Assembly (NCBI GenBank): GCA_964418595.1
Contig: CAYQMF010000157.1
Coordinates: 1-12,700, forward strand
Direction: 5' to 3'
DNA from: CAYQMF01 sp964418595
GTDB lineage: Bacteria; Planctomycetota; UBA1135; UBA2386
Length of the DNA: 12,700 bases
How positions within the stretch are numbered: the first letter of the stretch is position 1; every line of letters starts with the position of its first letter. Positions 6,577-12,700 of the stretch are shown here, in pieces. The position numbers were made by a program, and so were the translations under genes. Below the pieces are notes generated by a model, which saw only the letters and a program-made list of their open reading frames with translations, made no database searches and was not told the origin of the DNA.

Positions 6577-8636
6577 GGCAGCTCCCAGGTGTCGGTGAGC
6601 GGCACGCGGTGCCTTACGCCACCGAACACCACGACACGGTGACGCACGGTGTCGTAGGCGATCGCGGGCTCACCGCGGGGCGCCAGGTCCGGGCCACGAT
6701 GCCAGGCGTTGGCCGCGAAGAACCATGTGCCGCCGAGCGGTCCCTGGACGCCCGAGTAGCCGCCCACCAGCACCACGCGGCGGTGGTCGGGGTCGCAAAC
6801 CAGTCCGGCGTTGCCCAGGAAGCCTGGCGACGGGCCAAGGTGCTGGATCCAGCGGTGCCTTTGCCATTCGAGAAGCCAGGTGCCATCGGAGCCCTGGCCT
6901 CCGAAGGCGAGCAGGCGATTGCCTCCAGGATCTAGCGCCAAGCTGAAGTCGGTGACCCCCGGGCCCCCGTCCGCTGTGCGCTCCTGCCACTCCGTTCCGT
7001 CCCAGGTCCAGACCTGCCACGGCTGGTGGGTGCGGGGCTTCAAGACGACGACCGTCCGGCGCAGCCCCGGGTCGTACGCCATGCCCAGGTGCGGTGCGGC
7101 CGGCGGTTGCCGTGCGGTCGAACAGTCCCGCCAAGTGCTGCCATCCCATTCCCAGGTGTCGTTACGGAGGTCCGAGTCCCGGCCACCGTGCATTACCAGA
7201 CGGGCGCGCACTGGATCGTAGGCCATGGCATGCCCGCCACGACCCGGCGGCCAGGTGGCAGGGGCGCACTCGGTCCAGTCCTGACCGTCCCAGGTCCAGG
7301 TGTCGTGCAGGTGCGCGCCCGACCGAGTACCGCCGAAGAGTACGGTGCGCCGCGTGGCAGCGTGGAACGCCATGGCCGTCACCTCGCGGCCTTCGGGACA
7401 GTGGGCGGGTCGCGCTTGCTGCCAGTGTGGTCCAGTCGTCGCAACCAGCGACAGTTGTCCGAGCACGAACGCCAGCACGCAGGCCAGGGCCACGAACAGC
7501 AGGGGCCTTGCGCGTCGCACTGCGCGCGCTGGATCCCGCCGCGTGGCGCGCAGGGCGTTTGCTGCGCGTGCCCGCAGCCGGGTTCGGCCGCGGGTGCCCC
7601 GCAAGCCCTGCTCTACGAGCTCCGCCCGCGCCGGCCGTCGCCGCGGATCGGGTTCGCACGCGGCGTCGATCACATCCGCCACGCGCGGGTCGAGGTCCGC
7701 AACCAGCTGGCGGATCGGTTCAAGACCTTCGCTCGGGGCACGTCGACGTTGCGCCACCGTTCGTGCACTGAGCAGGTCGTGCATGGTGACGCCAAGACTG
7801 AACAGGTCGGATCGTGCGTCCGCCCGCCCTGTGAGCAGAAGCTCCGGCGCGGCGTAGTGTCGTGAGACCCACAGGGAGGACAGCTGCCCGGGGGCGTCCA
7901 TTCCGCGCAGGGTACCGAAGTCCACCAGCACTGCTCCCGTGCCGGTTGGATCCTGCGGCGTGCCTTCCAGCACGATGTTCGCGGGCTTGACGTCACGGTG
8001 CACCAACCCGGCCTGGTGCAGTGCACACAGCGCGGAGGCCACCTCGGCTCCGCGCGATAGCAATGCCTCCCGTTGTGGTCCACGCGGTGGGCCGTGTGCA
8101 ACGAGTTCCGTGAGCACGTGGTCGAGCATAGGCCCGGGAACCAGGCGCATCGCACAGAACCACAGGCGAGCCTCCCGATCCGCGCCGAGATCAAGGATTT
8201 CGACCAGATGCGGATGGCGGACACTGCGTGCGCGCTGGGCCTGCCGGGTCAGCCGCTCGGAGGCGCCGTCGTCGTGGAAGGGAAGCGACACGAGCTTGAG
8301 CGCCACCTCCGCCCCGTCCGGTGCCCGGGCCGCGAACACACGGCTCTGGCCACCGCCCCCGAGTGCGCGGTGCAGCGTGTAGCCGCCTACCAGATCGCCC
8401 GGCCTGAGCATGGCGTCGGGCGCCACTGCGCGGGCCAGGTGGTGCCAGACCGGCCGGTCGAGGAGTTGATCCCCGAGCGCGTCGTGGCTCAGCAGCGCTT
8501 CGACCAGCGCCTGCAGCGCCGGATGGTGGCCGCAGTGGGCCCTGAGCCACGCCGGGCGTTCGGCTTGCGGCAGGGCGCTGGCCAGCACGAACCAGTCATG
8601 CACCTCCTCGGGGGTCGGCGTGGCGTCAGGATTCAT
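6573..8636 (-). CDS. Transmembrane Ser/Thr protein kinase with extracytoplasmic Kelch-repeat propeller
   Basis: A 687-residue kinase. Residues 1-80 are a helical N-terminal segment of the type often preceding kinases in this phylum. The kinase domain (~86-345) shows GGGGQSRVF at 93-101, VALK lysine K114, HRDVKPAN at 213-220, DFG at 239-241 and APE at 263-265. The C-helix glutamate that usually pairs with the lysine appears replaced by Gln at about 132 (RLTRQAQRAR). A basic linker and one membrane helix (~378-400) follow. Residues ~419-687 form about six Kelch-like repeats (VLFGGT..., DTWTWDGQDW, PPGRGGHAMAYDP), predicted outside the cytoplasmic membrane. The ATG at 8636 is only 23 bp from the start of a divergent sigma-factor gene, and no good Shine-Dalgarno sequence is visible. 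The Kelch part is a close paralogue of the secreted Kelch protein at 9219-10568. The likely role is sensing outside the membrane and phosphorylating the neighbouring sigma factor; the partner is inferred. Confidence 0.93.
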   Translation of the reverse strand: MNPDATPTPEEVHDWFVLASALPQAERPAWLRAHCGHHPALQALVEALLSHDALGDQLLDRPVWHHLARAVAPDAMLRPGDLVGGYTLHRALGGGGQSRVFAARAPDGAEVALKLVSLPFHDDGASERLTRQAQRARSVRHPHLVEILDLGADREARLWFCAMRLVPGPMLDHVLTELVAHGPPRGPQREALLSRGAEVASALCALHQAGLVHRDVKPANIVLEGTPQDPTGTGAVLVDFGTLRGMDAPGQLSSLWVSRHYAAPELLLTGRADARSDLFSLGVTMHDLLSARTVAQRRRAPSEGLEPIRQLVADLDPRVADVIDAACEPDPRRRPARAELVEQGLRGTRGRTRLRARAANALRATRRDPARAVRRARPLLFVALACVLAFVLGQLSLVATTGPHWQQARPAHCPEGREVTAMAFHAATRRTVLFGGTRSGAHLHDTWTWDGQDWTECAPATWPPGRGGHAMAYDPVRARLVMHGGRDSDLRNDTWEWDGSTWRDCSTARQPPAAPHLGMAYDPGLRRTVVVLKPRTHQPWQVWTWDGTEWQERTADGGPGVTDFSLALDPGGNRLLAFGGQGSDGTWLLEWQRHRWIQHLGPSPGFLGNAGLVCDPDHRRVVLVGGYSGVQGPLGGTWFFAANAWHRGPDLAPRGEPAIAYDTVRHRVVVFGGVRHRVPLTDTWELP
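6576..7382 (-). repeat. Kelch-coding segment, copy 1 (in the kinase)
   Basis: This segment encodes kinase residues ~419-687 and aligns almost without gaps with 9645-10460 in the secreted Kelch gene, in the same orientation. Shared protein blocks include VTAMAFH, TVLFGGT, PPGRGGHAMAYDP, NDTWEWDG, RGEPAIAYD and RVVVFGGVR. DNA identity is also visible, for example a 16-bp exact match at 6650-6665 and 9719-9734. It is a dispersed direct duplication rather than a simple repeat. Confidence 0.85.
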
Positions 8637-8659
8637 CGCCGGCTATTGTCCTGGCCGCG
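8637..8659. promoter_or_regulatory. 23-bp divergent start region with overlapping -10-like boxes
   Basis: Only 23 bp separate the start codons of the Kelch kinase (minus) and the sigma factor (plus). An AT-containing core at 8644-8650 reads TATTGT on the plus strand (4 of 6 matches to TATAAT, 10 nt before the sigma ATG) and GACAAT on the minus strand (4 of 6, 8 nt before the kinase ATG). Neither gene has a usable Shine-Dalgarno sequence here. Either both transcripts start within a few bases of their start codons from one shared site, or each promoter lies inside the opposing gene. The -10 assignments are tentative. Confidence 0.4.
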
Positions 8660-9232
8660 ATGAGCGGATCCACCAGTGGCGATGAACTCACCGCGCGGCT
8701 TCGTGCCGTGCAACGCGGCGACCGGGAGGCGGAAGCGCTGGTGTTCGCGACCGTGGAGCAGGCGCTCCGGTCCCGGGGCTGCCAGGTCGGAGCCGACCGC
8801 GCGCACAATGCGGAGCAGCAATTGACGACACTCGTGCATGACGTGTTCCTGCGCGTTGTGCGTGGTCAGCGTGCCAGGTGGCAGAACCGCGCCCATTTCC
8901 TGGCGGTTGCGGCCATGACCATGCGCCGCATGCTGGTCGACCTGGCTCGAGCCGCGCGCCGACAGCGGCGCGGCGGTGGCCTCCAGCAAGAGCCCCTGGT
9001 CGAGGATCTCGCCGCGCATCTGCCGGATCCGGACTTCGTGCTGACTCTCCACGATGCGATCGCTGCGATCGCCCGGGACCACCCACGTTGGGGGCAGGTA
9101 GCCGAGCTCCGATTGTTTGGCGGGCGCAACCACCACGAGATTGCCGCGGACCTGGGAGTCTCCTTGCGCACCGTGGAACAGGATTGGCGCTATGTACGGG
9201 CGCGACTGTCCCAGGCGCTCAGCGCGGAGTGA
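8660..9232 (+). CDS. ECF-type sigma factor of the PF07638 (Sigma70_ECF) kind
   Basis: A 190-residue sigma factor. Region 2 contains AHFLAVAAMTMRRMLVDLAR (79-98), followed by a basic stretch (RQRRGGG), a hallmark of the PF07638 group found in Planctomycetota and Acidobacteriota. Region 4 (~135-186) contains ELRLFGGRNHHEIAADLGVS and RTVEQDWRYVRARL, a helix-turn-helix that should read the -35 element. In region 2.2, where most ECF factors have an acidic D-A-E-D-like motif, the sequence is QLTTLVHDVFLRV, with Thr56-Thr57. Region 2.2 without acidic residues but with a phosphorylatable Thr is the feature reported for kinase-activated ECF43-type factors. The gene is divergent from a transmembrane kinase with 23 bp between start codons, and its last 14 bp overlap the 3' end of the secreted Kelch gene on the other strand. 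No Shine-Dalgarno sequence precedes the ATG; targets are unknown. Confidence 0.9.
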   Translation: MSGSTSGDELTARLRAVQRGDREAEALVFATVEQALRSRGCQVGADRAHNAEQQLTTLVHDVFLRVVRGQRARWQNRAHFLAVAAMTMRRMLVDLARAARRQRRGGGLQQEPLVEDLAAHLPDPDFVLTLHDAIAAIARDHPRWGQVAELRLFGGRNHHEIAADLGVSLRTVEQDWRYVRARLSQALSAE

Positions 9233-10568
9233 CGGCGAGGCCGTTGGACGCGGACAGGCCCAGGGCATTGGCCAGCAGGTCGACGGGCAAGGCCTGGAAG
9301 TAGAGCTCAGCGCCAACCAGGCCGCCGTCGTTCGGAAGCAAGAGTGGCCAGGTCGCCACCCCGCCTAGATTCGTCAGCGTGACGAACGGTACATCGAGAG
9401 CCACGCAGAGCAGGCAGCCGGGCGCGCCAAAACCGCTCAGCGGGAACGGCAACGGGAGCGGCCCCCATGTGGTACGGCTGCCGCCGAGATAGAGGAACAC
9501 CGGCTGGAACGCGGCCAGCGGCGCGTTGCTGAGCTGCAGGCTCATGGTCGTGCCGATCCATGCCGCGTTGCTGGCCAGGCTCAGCGAGGGAGTGCCGTTG
9601 CTGCCGGGGCAGCCGCTGCAGAACGGTGCGGCCTGCGGCAGTTCGGTGAGCTCCCAGGTGTCACCAAGGGTGGTCGTGCCCCGCACACCGCCGAACACCA
9701 CTACCCGTCGTCGGCAGCTGTCGTAGGCGATCGCTGGTTCTCCGCGGGAGGAGATCTGGGTGGGCCCGGCGTAGGGCTGCCACCCATTGCTCGAGTAGAA
9801 CCACGTAGCACTGGCGGCACCGGTCGGGGTGTAGCCGCCGACCAGGATCACCCGCTGCCGGTCCGTGTCGGTAGTCATGCCGGCGTTCCCGAGCACCCCG
9901 GGTGGGCACGCGTTGCAGCTGTTCAGCCAGGATCCGGCCGCGCAGTCATAGCGCTCGGTGCTGGAGGAGTTCTGGCCGCCGTAGGTGATGACGCGCCCCT
10001 GCACCGGGTCGTGCGCCACGGAGAAGTCGGAGATCGCTGCAGGCGCGCCCACGTTCATGCGCAGGGTCCAGGTGCTGCCGTCGAAGCTCCACGCCTGCAG
10101 GCTCGGACCGCTGCTGGGTCGGACGATCAGGACCAGCGCCTGGCAGGCCGGATCCCACGCCATGCCCACCGTCGGCCCGGCAATCGGAGCCGTGCCCGTG
10201 AAGGCCTGCCAGCTGGTGCCGTCCCATTCCCACGTGTCGTTCAGAATGGTGGCAGCTCGACCGCCATGCAGCACCACGCGCTGGCGCCTGGGGTCGTAGG
10301 CCATGGCGTGACCGCCACGGCCGGGGGGCGACGCGACGGGAGTCCGCTGACTCCAGCTCACGCCGTTCCACACCCAGGTGTCGTTGAGCTGCAGGTTGCC
10401 GTCGGTGCCACCAAACAGGACGGTCTGGGCTGCCGCGCGGTGGAAGGCCATGGCCGTGACCTGTCGTGGCGGCGGACTGATGGCGGGCGAGCGCTGCACC
10501 CACTGAACCTGGGCGGGAAGCGTGGCGAGAGCGGACCAAAGCGGGAGCAGATGCATGCGACGGATCAA
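9219..10568 (-). CDS. Secreted Kelch-repeat protein with planctomycete-type C-terminal domain
   Basis: A 449-residue exported protein if started at TTG 10568. That start lies 5 nt after a perfect AGGAGG (10574-10579) and gives a good signal peptide: MIRRMHLLPLWSALATLPAQ, with cleavage near residue 20. The ATG at 10556 (MHLLPLW) is the alternative but sits 17 nt from the AGGAGG. The frame stays open to 10895, but that stretch is arginine-rich and not coding-like. Residues ~37-308 form about six Kelch-like repeats, paralogous to the extracytoplasmic domain of the kinase at 6573-8636. Residues ~310-449 form a separate Cys- and Gly-containing beta-rich domain ending in LGLSASNGLAV, which resembles the C-terminus of the next gene upstream (LGLSTSNALEI). 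There are no catalytic motifs; a binding or structural role outside the cell is likely. The 3' end overlaps the convergent sigma gene by 14 bp. Confidence 0.88.
   Translation of the reverse strand: MIRRMHLLPLWSALATLPAQVQWVQRSPAISPPPRQVTAMAFHRAAAQTVLFGGTDGNLQLNDTWVWNGVSWSQRTPVASPPGRGGHAMAYDPRRQRVVLHGGRAATILNDTWEWDGTSWQAFTGTAPIAGPTVGMAWDPACQALVLIVRPSSGPSLQAWSFDGSTWTLRMNVGAPAAISDFSVAHDPVQGRVITYGGQNSSSTERYDCAAGSWLNSCNACPPGVLGNAGMTTDTDRQRVILVGGYTPTGAASATWFYSSNGWQPYAGPTQISSRGEPAIAYDSCRRRVVVFGGVRGTTTLGDTWELTELPQAAPFCSGCPGSNGTPSLSLASNAAWIGTTMSLQLSNAPLAAFQPVFLYLGGSRTTWGPLPLPFPLSGFGAPGCLLCVALDVPFVTLTNLGGVATWPLLLPNDGGLVGAELYFQALPVDLLANALGLSASNGLAVTPR
9645..10460 (-). repeat. Kelch-coding segment, copy 2 (in the secreted protein)
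   Basis: The partner of the Kelch-coding segment at 6576-7382, in direct orientation. All six repeat units appear in the same order in both copies, so the whole domain was duplicated rather than single repeats. The two copies flank the kinase catalytic half and the sigma-factor gene. Confidence 0.85.
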
Positions 10569-10573
10569 GGGAA

Positions 10574-10579
10574 CCTCCT
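10574..10579 (-). promoter_or_regulatory. Shine-Dalgarno sequence AGGAGG for the secreted Kelch gene
   Basis: A perfect AGGAGG on the minus strand, 5 nt before a TTG codon at 10568 and 17 nt before the ATG at 10556. It is the only clear ribosome-binding site at a gene start in this window and decides the start in favour of TTG, which also gives the signal peptide a basic Arg-Arg n-region. Confidence 0.65.
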
Positions 10580-10690
10580 GGTTGGATCCCCACGCGACAG
10601 GTCCCGCCGCGACCCGCATGGATTCTTCGTCGATCGGCCGCCGAACGTACTGGCCCGGCCCGGCGACGCTCAGCTCTGGGCGTCCTTCCA

Positions 10691-10705
10691 GCGGGAGTCT
10701 CCCGC
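10691..10705. repeat. 15-bp inverted repeat (GCGGGAG-T-CTCCCGC)
   Basis: Perfect 7-bp arms around a single T, about 125 bp upstream of the secreted Kelch start. With a 1-nt centre it cannot fold as a normal hairpin, so a dimeric-protein operator is more likely than a terminator. Chance occurrence in GC-rich DNA is possible. Confidence 0.3.
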
Positions 10706-10920
10706 AGGAAGCCCCGCACCTTTGCGCGGGATCAGGGACGCGCGCAGCGGCGCCACGCAGTCTTGCTCCTGGCAAACGTTGCGCACGTCGGCATGGCTGA
10801 CGTTGTTGGCGGCGGCGATGTGCTCTGTAGGAAGGCGACACAGGCAGCAAGTCGACGCGGGTGGGCAACTGTCGCGCGCGGTCCCCCACCGCCATCGAAT
10901 GCCGAAGGGCAGGTCACGGG

Positions 10921-10933
10921 TCCGAGGCTCGGA
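10921..10933. repeat. 13-bp palindrome (TCCGAG-G-CTCGGA)
   Basis: Perfect 6-bp arms around one G, directly beyond the terminator-like hairpin in the minus-strand direction. It may form part of the same 3'-end structure or be a separate binding site. Confidence 0.25.
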
Positions 10934-10937
10934 GGCG

Positions 10938-10960
10938 CATCGCGGCCGCCGGCCGCGATG
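10938..10960 (-). terminator. GC-rich stem-loop after the SBBP-repeat gene
   Basis: A perfect 10-bp stem (CATCGCGGCC / GGCCGCGATG) with a GCC loop, starting 6 nt after the stop codon of the minus-strand SBBP-repeat gene. The following bases on that strand (CGCCTCCGAGCC) contain no U-tract, so it is a non-canonical terminator or a transcript-stabilising hairpin. Confidence 0.55.
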
Positions 10961-10966
10961 AGGCAT

Positions 10967-12700
10967 TCAGGGCTGGATCGTGATCTCGAGGGCGTTCGAG
11001 GTCGACAGACCCAGAGGCGGGCAGGGCGGCGGTGAGGCCGGTCCAACCCAGAAGAGCTGTGCGAACAGCCGCACGCGGGCCAGGGCCGGGTCGCCGGGGA
11101 GTGGCAGAGGCACGTCCGTCGCACCGATGTTGTTGCTGCTTGCGGACAGCGGCACGAACACCAGGAAGGGGTCGATCCATAGCTCAACGCCGAGCACGAT
11201 CACGGGGCTTGAGAACCTGCTGGCCGTGAACGCGAGGAGACCCGTCGTGTTCGGCGGCGCGCTCCCGCAGGTCAGCGCGAAGCTGGCATTGCCGACGCGC
11301 GGCATCGAGGTCACCGAGATCGCGAGTGGCCCGGTGCAGCCGGGGCTGGAGCGCCCAAACACGGAAACGCCGGTGGGTTGCATGTCGAGGCGGGTAACGA
11401 AGGCGTCAGCGCCACCGTTGTGGGTCGTGTCGAAGGCGCCGGGCGTGGTCGGGAAGTCGGTGGAATGGGTCCACCCCGCGACGGTGGCCGCACCCTGCGC
11501 GTCGAGGGCAACTGCGAAGGCCCAGTCGTCGTACGTCCCTCCGAGGAAGGTCGAGTAGCCGAGGCTCGAGCCCGTCGGCGAGAGCCGCGTGACGAACGCG
11601 TCGTAGTAGCGGCCGTTGAAGCTGGTGTCGAAGGCGCCGGGCGTGGTCGGGAAATCCGTGGACCAGGTCACCCCCGCGACGGTGGCCGCGCCCCGCGCGT
11701 CGAGGGCGAGGTCATGGGCCTCGTCGTCGCCCACCCCCCCGAGGAACGTCGAGTAGACGAGGCTCGAGCCCGTCGGCGAGAGCCGGGTGACGAAGGCATC
11801 ACGTGGGCCGCCGTTGTGGGTCCTGTCGAAGGCACCGGGCGTGGTCGGGAAGTCGGTGGAATGGGTGTACCCCGCGACGGTGGCCGCGCCCTGCGCGTCA
11901 ACGGCGACGGCACGGGGCTCGTCCAGGTACCTCCCCCCGAGAAAGGTCGAGTAGACGAGACTCGAGCCCGCCGGCGAGAGCCGCGTGACGAAGGCGTCGA
12001 AGTCGCCGCCGTTGTGGGTCCTGTCGAAGGCGCCGGGCGTGGTCGGGAAGTCGGGGGAGATGGTCCGCCCCGCGACGGTGACTGCGCCCTGCGCGTCGAG
12101 GGCGAGGCCATTGGCGTATTCGTCGCCCATCCCCCCGAGGAACGTCGAGTACACGAGGCTCGAGCCCGTCGGCGAGAGCCGGGTGACGAAAGCGTCGACG
12201 ACGCCGAGGCTCGTGTCGAAGGCGCCTGGTGTGGTCGGGAAGTCGGCGGAGTTGGTCACCCCCGCGACGGTCGCCGCGCCCTGCGCGTCGAGGGCGACTG
12301 CGGAGGCCCAGTCGTTGTACGCCCCCCCGAGGAACGTCGAGTAGACGAGGCGCGAGCCCGTCGACGAGAGCTGGGTGACGAAGGCGTCGCCGTTGAAGGG
12401 GTTCGTGCCGCCGTTGTAGCTCGTGTCGAAGGCGCCGGGTGTGGTCGGAAAGTCGGTGGAGTCGGTTACTCCCGCGACGGTGGCCGCGCCCCGCGCGTCG
12501 AGGGCGAGGTCTTGGGGATTGTCGTCGCCCATCCCCCCGAGGAACGTCGAGTAGACGAGGCTCGAGCCCGTAGGCGAGAGCCGGGTTACGAAGACGTCTC
12601 CGCCGTTGTAGCTCGTGTCGAAGGCGCCGGGCGTGGTCGGGAAGCCAGTAGAGAAGGTCCGCCCCGCGACGGTGGCCGCGCCCTGCGCGTCGAGTGCGAG
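10967..12700 (-). CDS. SBBP-type beta-propeller repeat protein, 3' part (5' end outside window)
   Basis: The last 577 codons of a gene that is open to the window edge; a Met at 12532 lies inside a repeat and is not the real start. The protein contains seven copies of a 64-70 residue unit with the pattern LALDAQGAATVAG...DFPTTPGAFD...DAFVTRLSPTGSSLVYSTFLGG, matching the SBBP beta-propeller repeat family (PF06739), found in secreted proteins. The last ~138 residues form a different domain with SPGCTGPLAIS near its start and LGLSTSNALEITIQP at the very end, similar to the C-terminal domain of the neighbouring secreted Kelch protein. It is probably exported; the signal peptide lies outside the window. 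No catalytic motif is visible. A perfect hairpin follows the stop codon by 6 nt. The repeats are very similar in DNA as well, so the copy number may vary. Confidence 0.9.
   Translation of the reverse strand, partial: LALDAQGAATVAGRTFSTGFPTTPGAFDTSYNGGDVFVTRLSPTGSSLVYSTFLGGMGDDNPQDLALDARGAATVAGVTDSTDFPTTPGAFDTSYNGGTNPFNGDAFVTQLSSTGSRLVYSTFLGGAYNDWASAVALDAQGAATVAGVTNSADFPTTPGAFDTSLGVVDAFVTRLSPTGSSLVYSTFLGGMGDEYANGLALDAQGAVTVAGRTISPDFPTTPGAFDRTHNGGDFDAFVTRLSPAGSSLVYSTFLGGRYLDEPRAVAVDAQGAATVAGYTHSTDFPTTPGAFDRTHNGGPRDAFVTRLSPTGSSLVYSTFLGGVGDDEAHDLALDARGAATVAGVTWSTDFPTTPGAFDTSFNGRYYDAFVTRLSPTGSSLGYSTFLGGTYDDWAFAVALDAQGAATVAGWTHSTDFPTTPGAFDTTHNGGADAFVTRLDMQPTGVSVFGRSSPGCTGPLAISVTSMPRVGNASFALTCGSAPPNTTGLLAFTASRFSSPVIVLGVELWIDPFLVFVPLSASSNNIGATDVPLPLPGDPALARVRLFAQLFWVGPASPPPCPPLGLSTSNALEITIQP
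11385..12700 (-). repeat. Tandem coding repeat, seven visible units of about 192-210 bp
   Basis: The codons for FPTTPGAFD recur at plus-strand positions near 11430, 11628, 11826, 12024, 12216, 12426 and 12618, with spacings of 198, 198, 198, 192, 210 and 192 bp, all multiples of three. Blocks of about 50 bp are almost identical between units, for example those beginning near 11741, 12140 and 12541. The array continues past the window edge. Confidence 0.9.

Larger units (their letters stand above)
10569..10966. other. Intergenic region upstream of the secreted Kelch gene
   Basis: About 398 bp between the stop of the SBBP-repeat gene and the start of the Kelch gene, both on the minus strand. 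It holds the AGGAGG ribosome site (10574-10579), a 15-bp inverted repeat (10691-10705), a small palindrome (10921-10933) and a terminator-like hairpin (10938-10960). Open frames across it have no recognisable protein character. No clear -10/-35 pair was found, although a hairpin after the upstream gene suggests that the Kelch gene has its own promoter here. Confidence 0.5.

Noticed and set aside
10569..10895. N-terminal extension of the secreted Kelch frame
   Set aside because: The extension is arginine-rich and would bury a clear signal peptide; the AGGAGG before TTG 10568 supports the shorter start.
10011..10961. 316-codon plus-strand frame over the start of the secreted Kelch gene and the intergenic region
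   Set aside because: It is low in hydrophobic patterning, has no domain, and is antisense to a clear Kelch protein.
11385..12700. CRISPR-like regular spacing of repeats
   Set aside because: The periodic repeats are in-frame coding units of an SBBP-type protein, about 200 bp long, with no short palindromic repeats or unique spacers.

Overview
The window is very GC-rich (roughly 70 % by eye) and densely coding. Its gene content points to a member of the Planctomycetota. Two transmembrane Ser/Thr kinases carry extracytoplasmic beta-propellers, each sits next to an ECF-type sigma factor, one sigma factor is of the Sigma70_ECF (PF07638) type common in Planctomycetota and Acidobacteriota, and two secreted repeat proteins share an unusual C-terminal domain. 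No tRNA, rRNA, CRISPR array, transposase, integrase or phage gene was seen.

Layout. 52-3561 (+): kinase with one membrane helix and a long WD40 region. 3577-4116 (-): ECF sigma factor, convergent with the kinase, 15 bp between stop codons. 4227-6275 (+): exported protein joining a transglutaminase-like domain to an alpha/beta-hydrolase; a TATAAC box 6 nt before its ATG suggests a leaderless transcript. 6276-6572: mostly non-coding, with one doubtful small ORF. 6573-8636 (-): second kinase, with a Kelch propeller outside the membrane. 8660-9232 (+): PF07638-type sigma factor, divergent from that kinase, with only 23 bp between the start codons. 9219-10568 (-): secreted Kelch protein, overlapping the sigma-factor gene tail to tail by 14 bp. 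10569-10966: intergenic, with inverted repeats and a terminator-like hairpin. 10967-12700 (-): 3' part of a gene for an SBBP-type beta-propeller repeat protein that runs off the window.

How the genes may work together. The strongest candidate system is the 6.5-10.6 kb block. The Kelch domain of the kinase and the secreted Kelch protein are close paralogues, alignable almost without gaps over about 270 residues and still similar in DNA. Between them lie the kinase catalytic half and a sigma factor whose region 2.2 has Thr-Thr where most ECF sigma factors have an acidic motif. This fits a kinase-controlled sigma factor of the kind described for ECF43/EcfP-PknT in Vibrio parahaemolyticus, here with a soluble copy of the kinase's own sensor domain. 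That link is inference. The first kinase/sigma pair may work in a similar way, but its sigma factor keeps acidic residues in region 2.2. The two secreted proteins share a C-terminal domain that may be a lineage-specific sorting or surface-attachment module.
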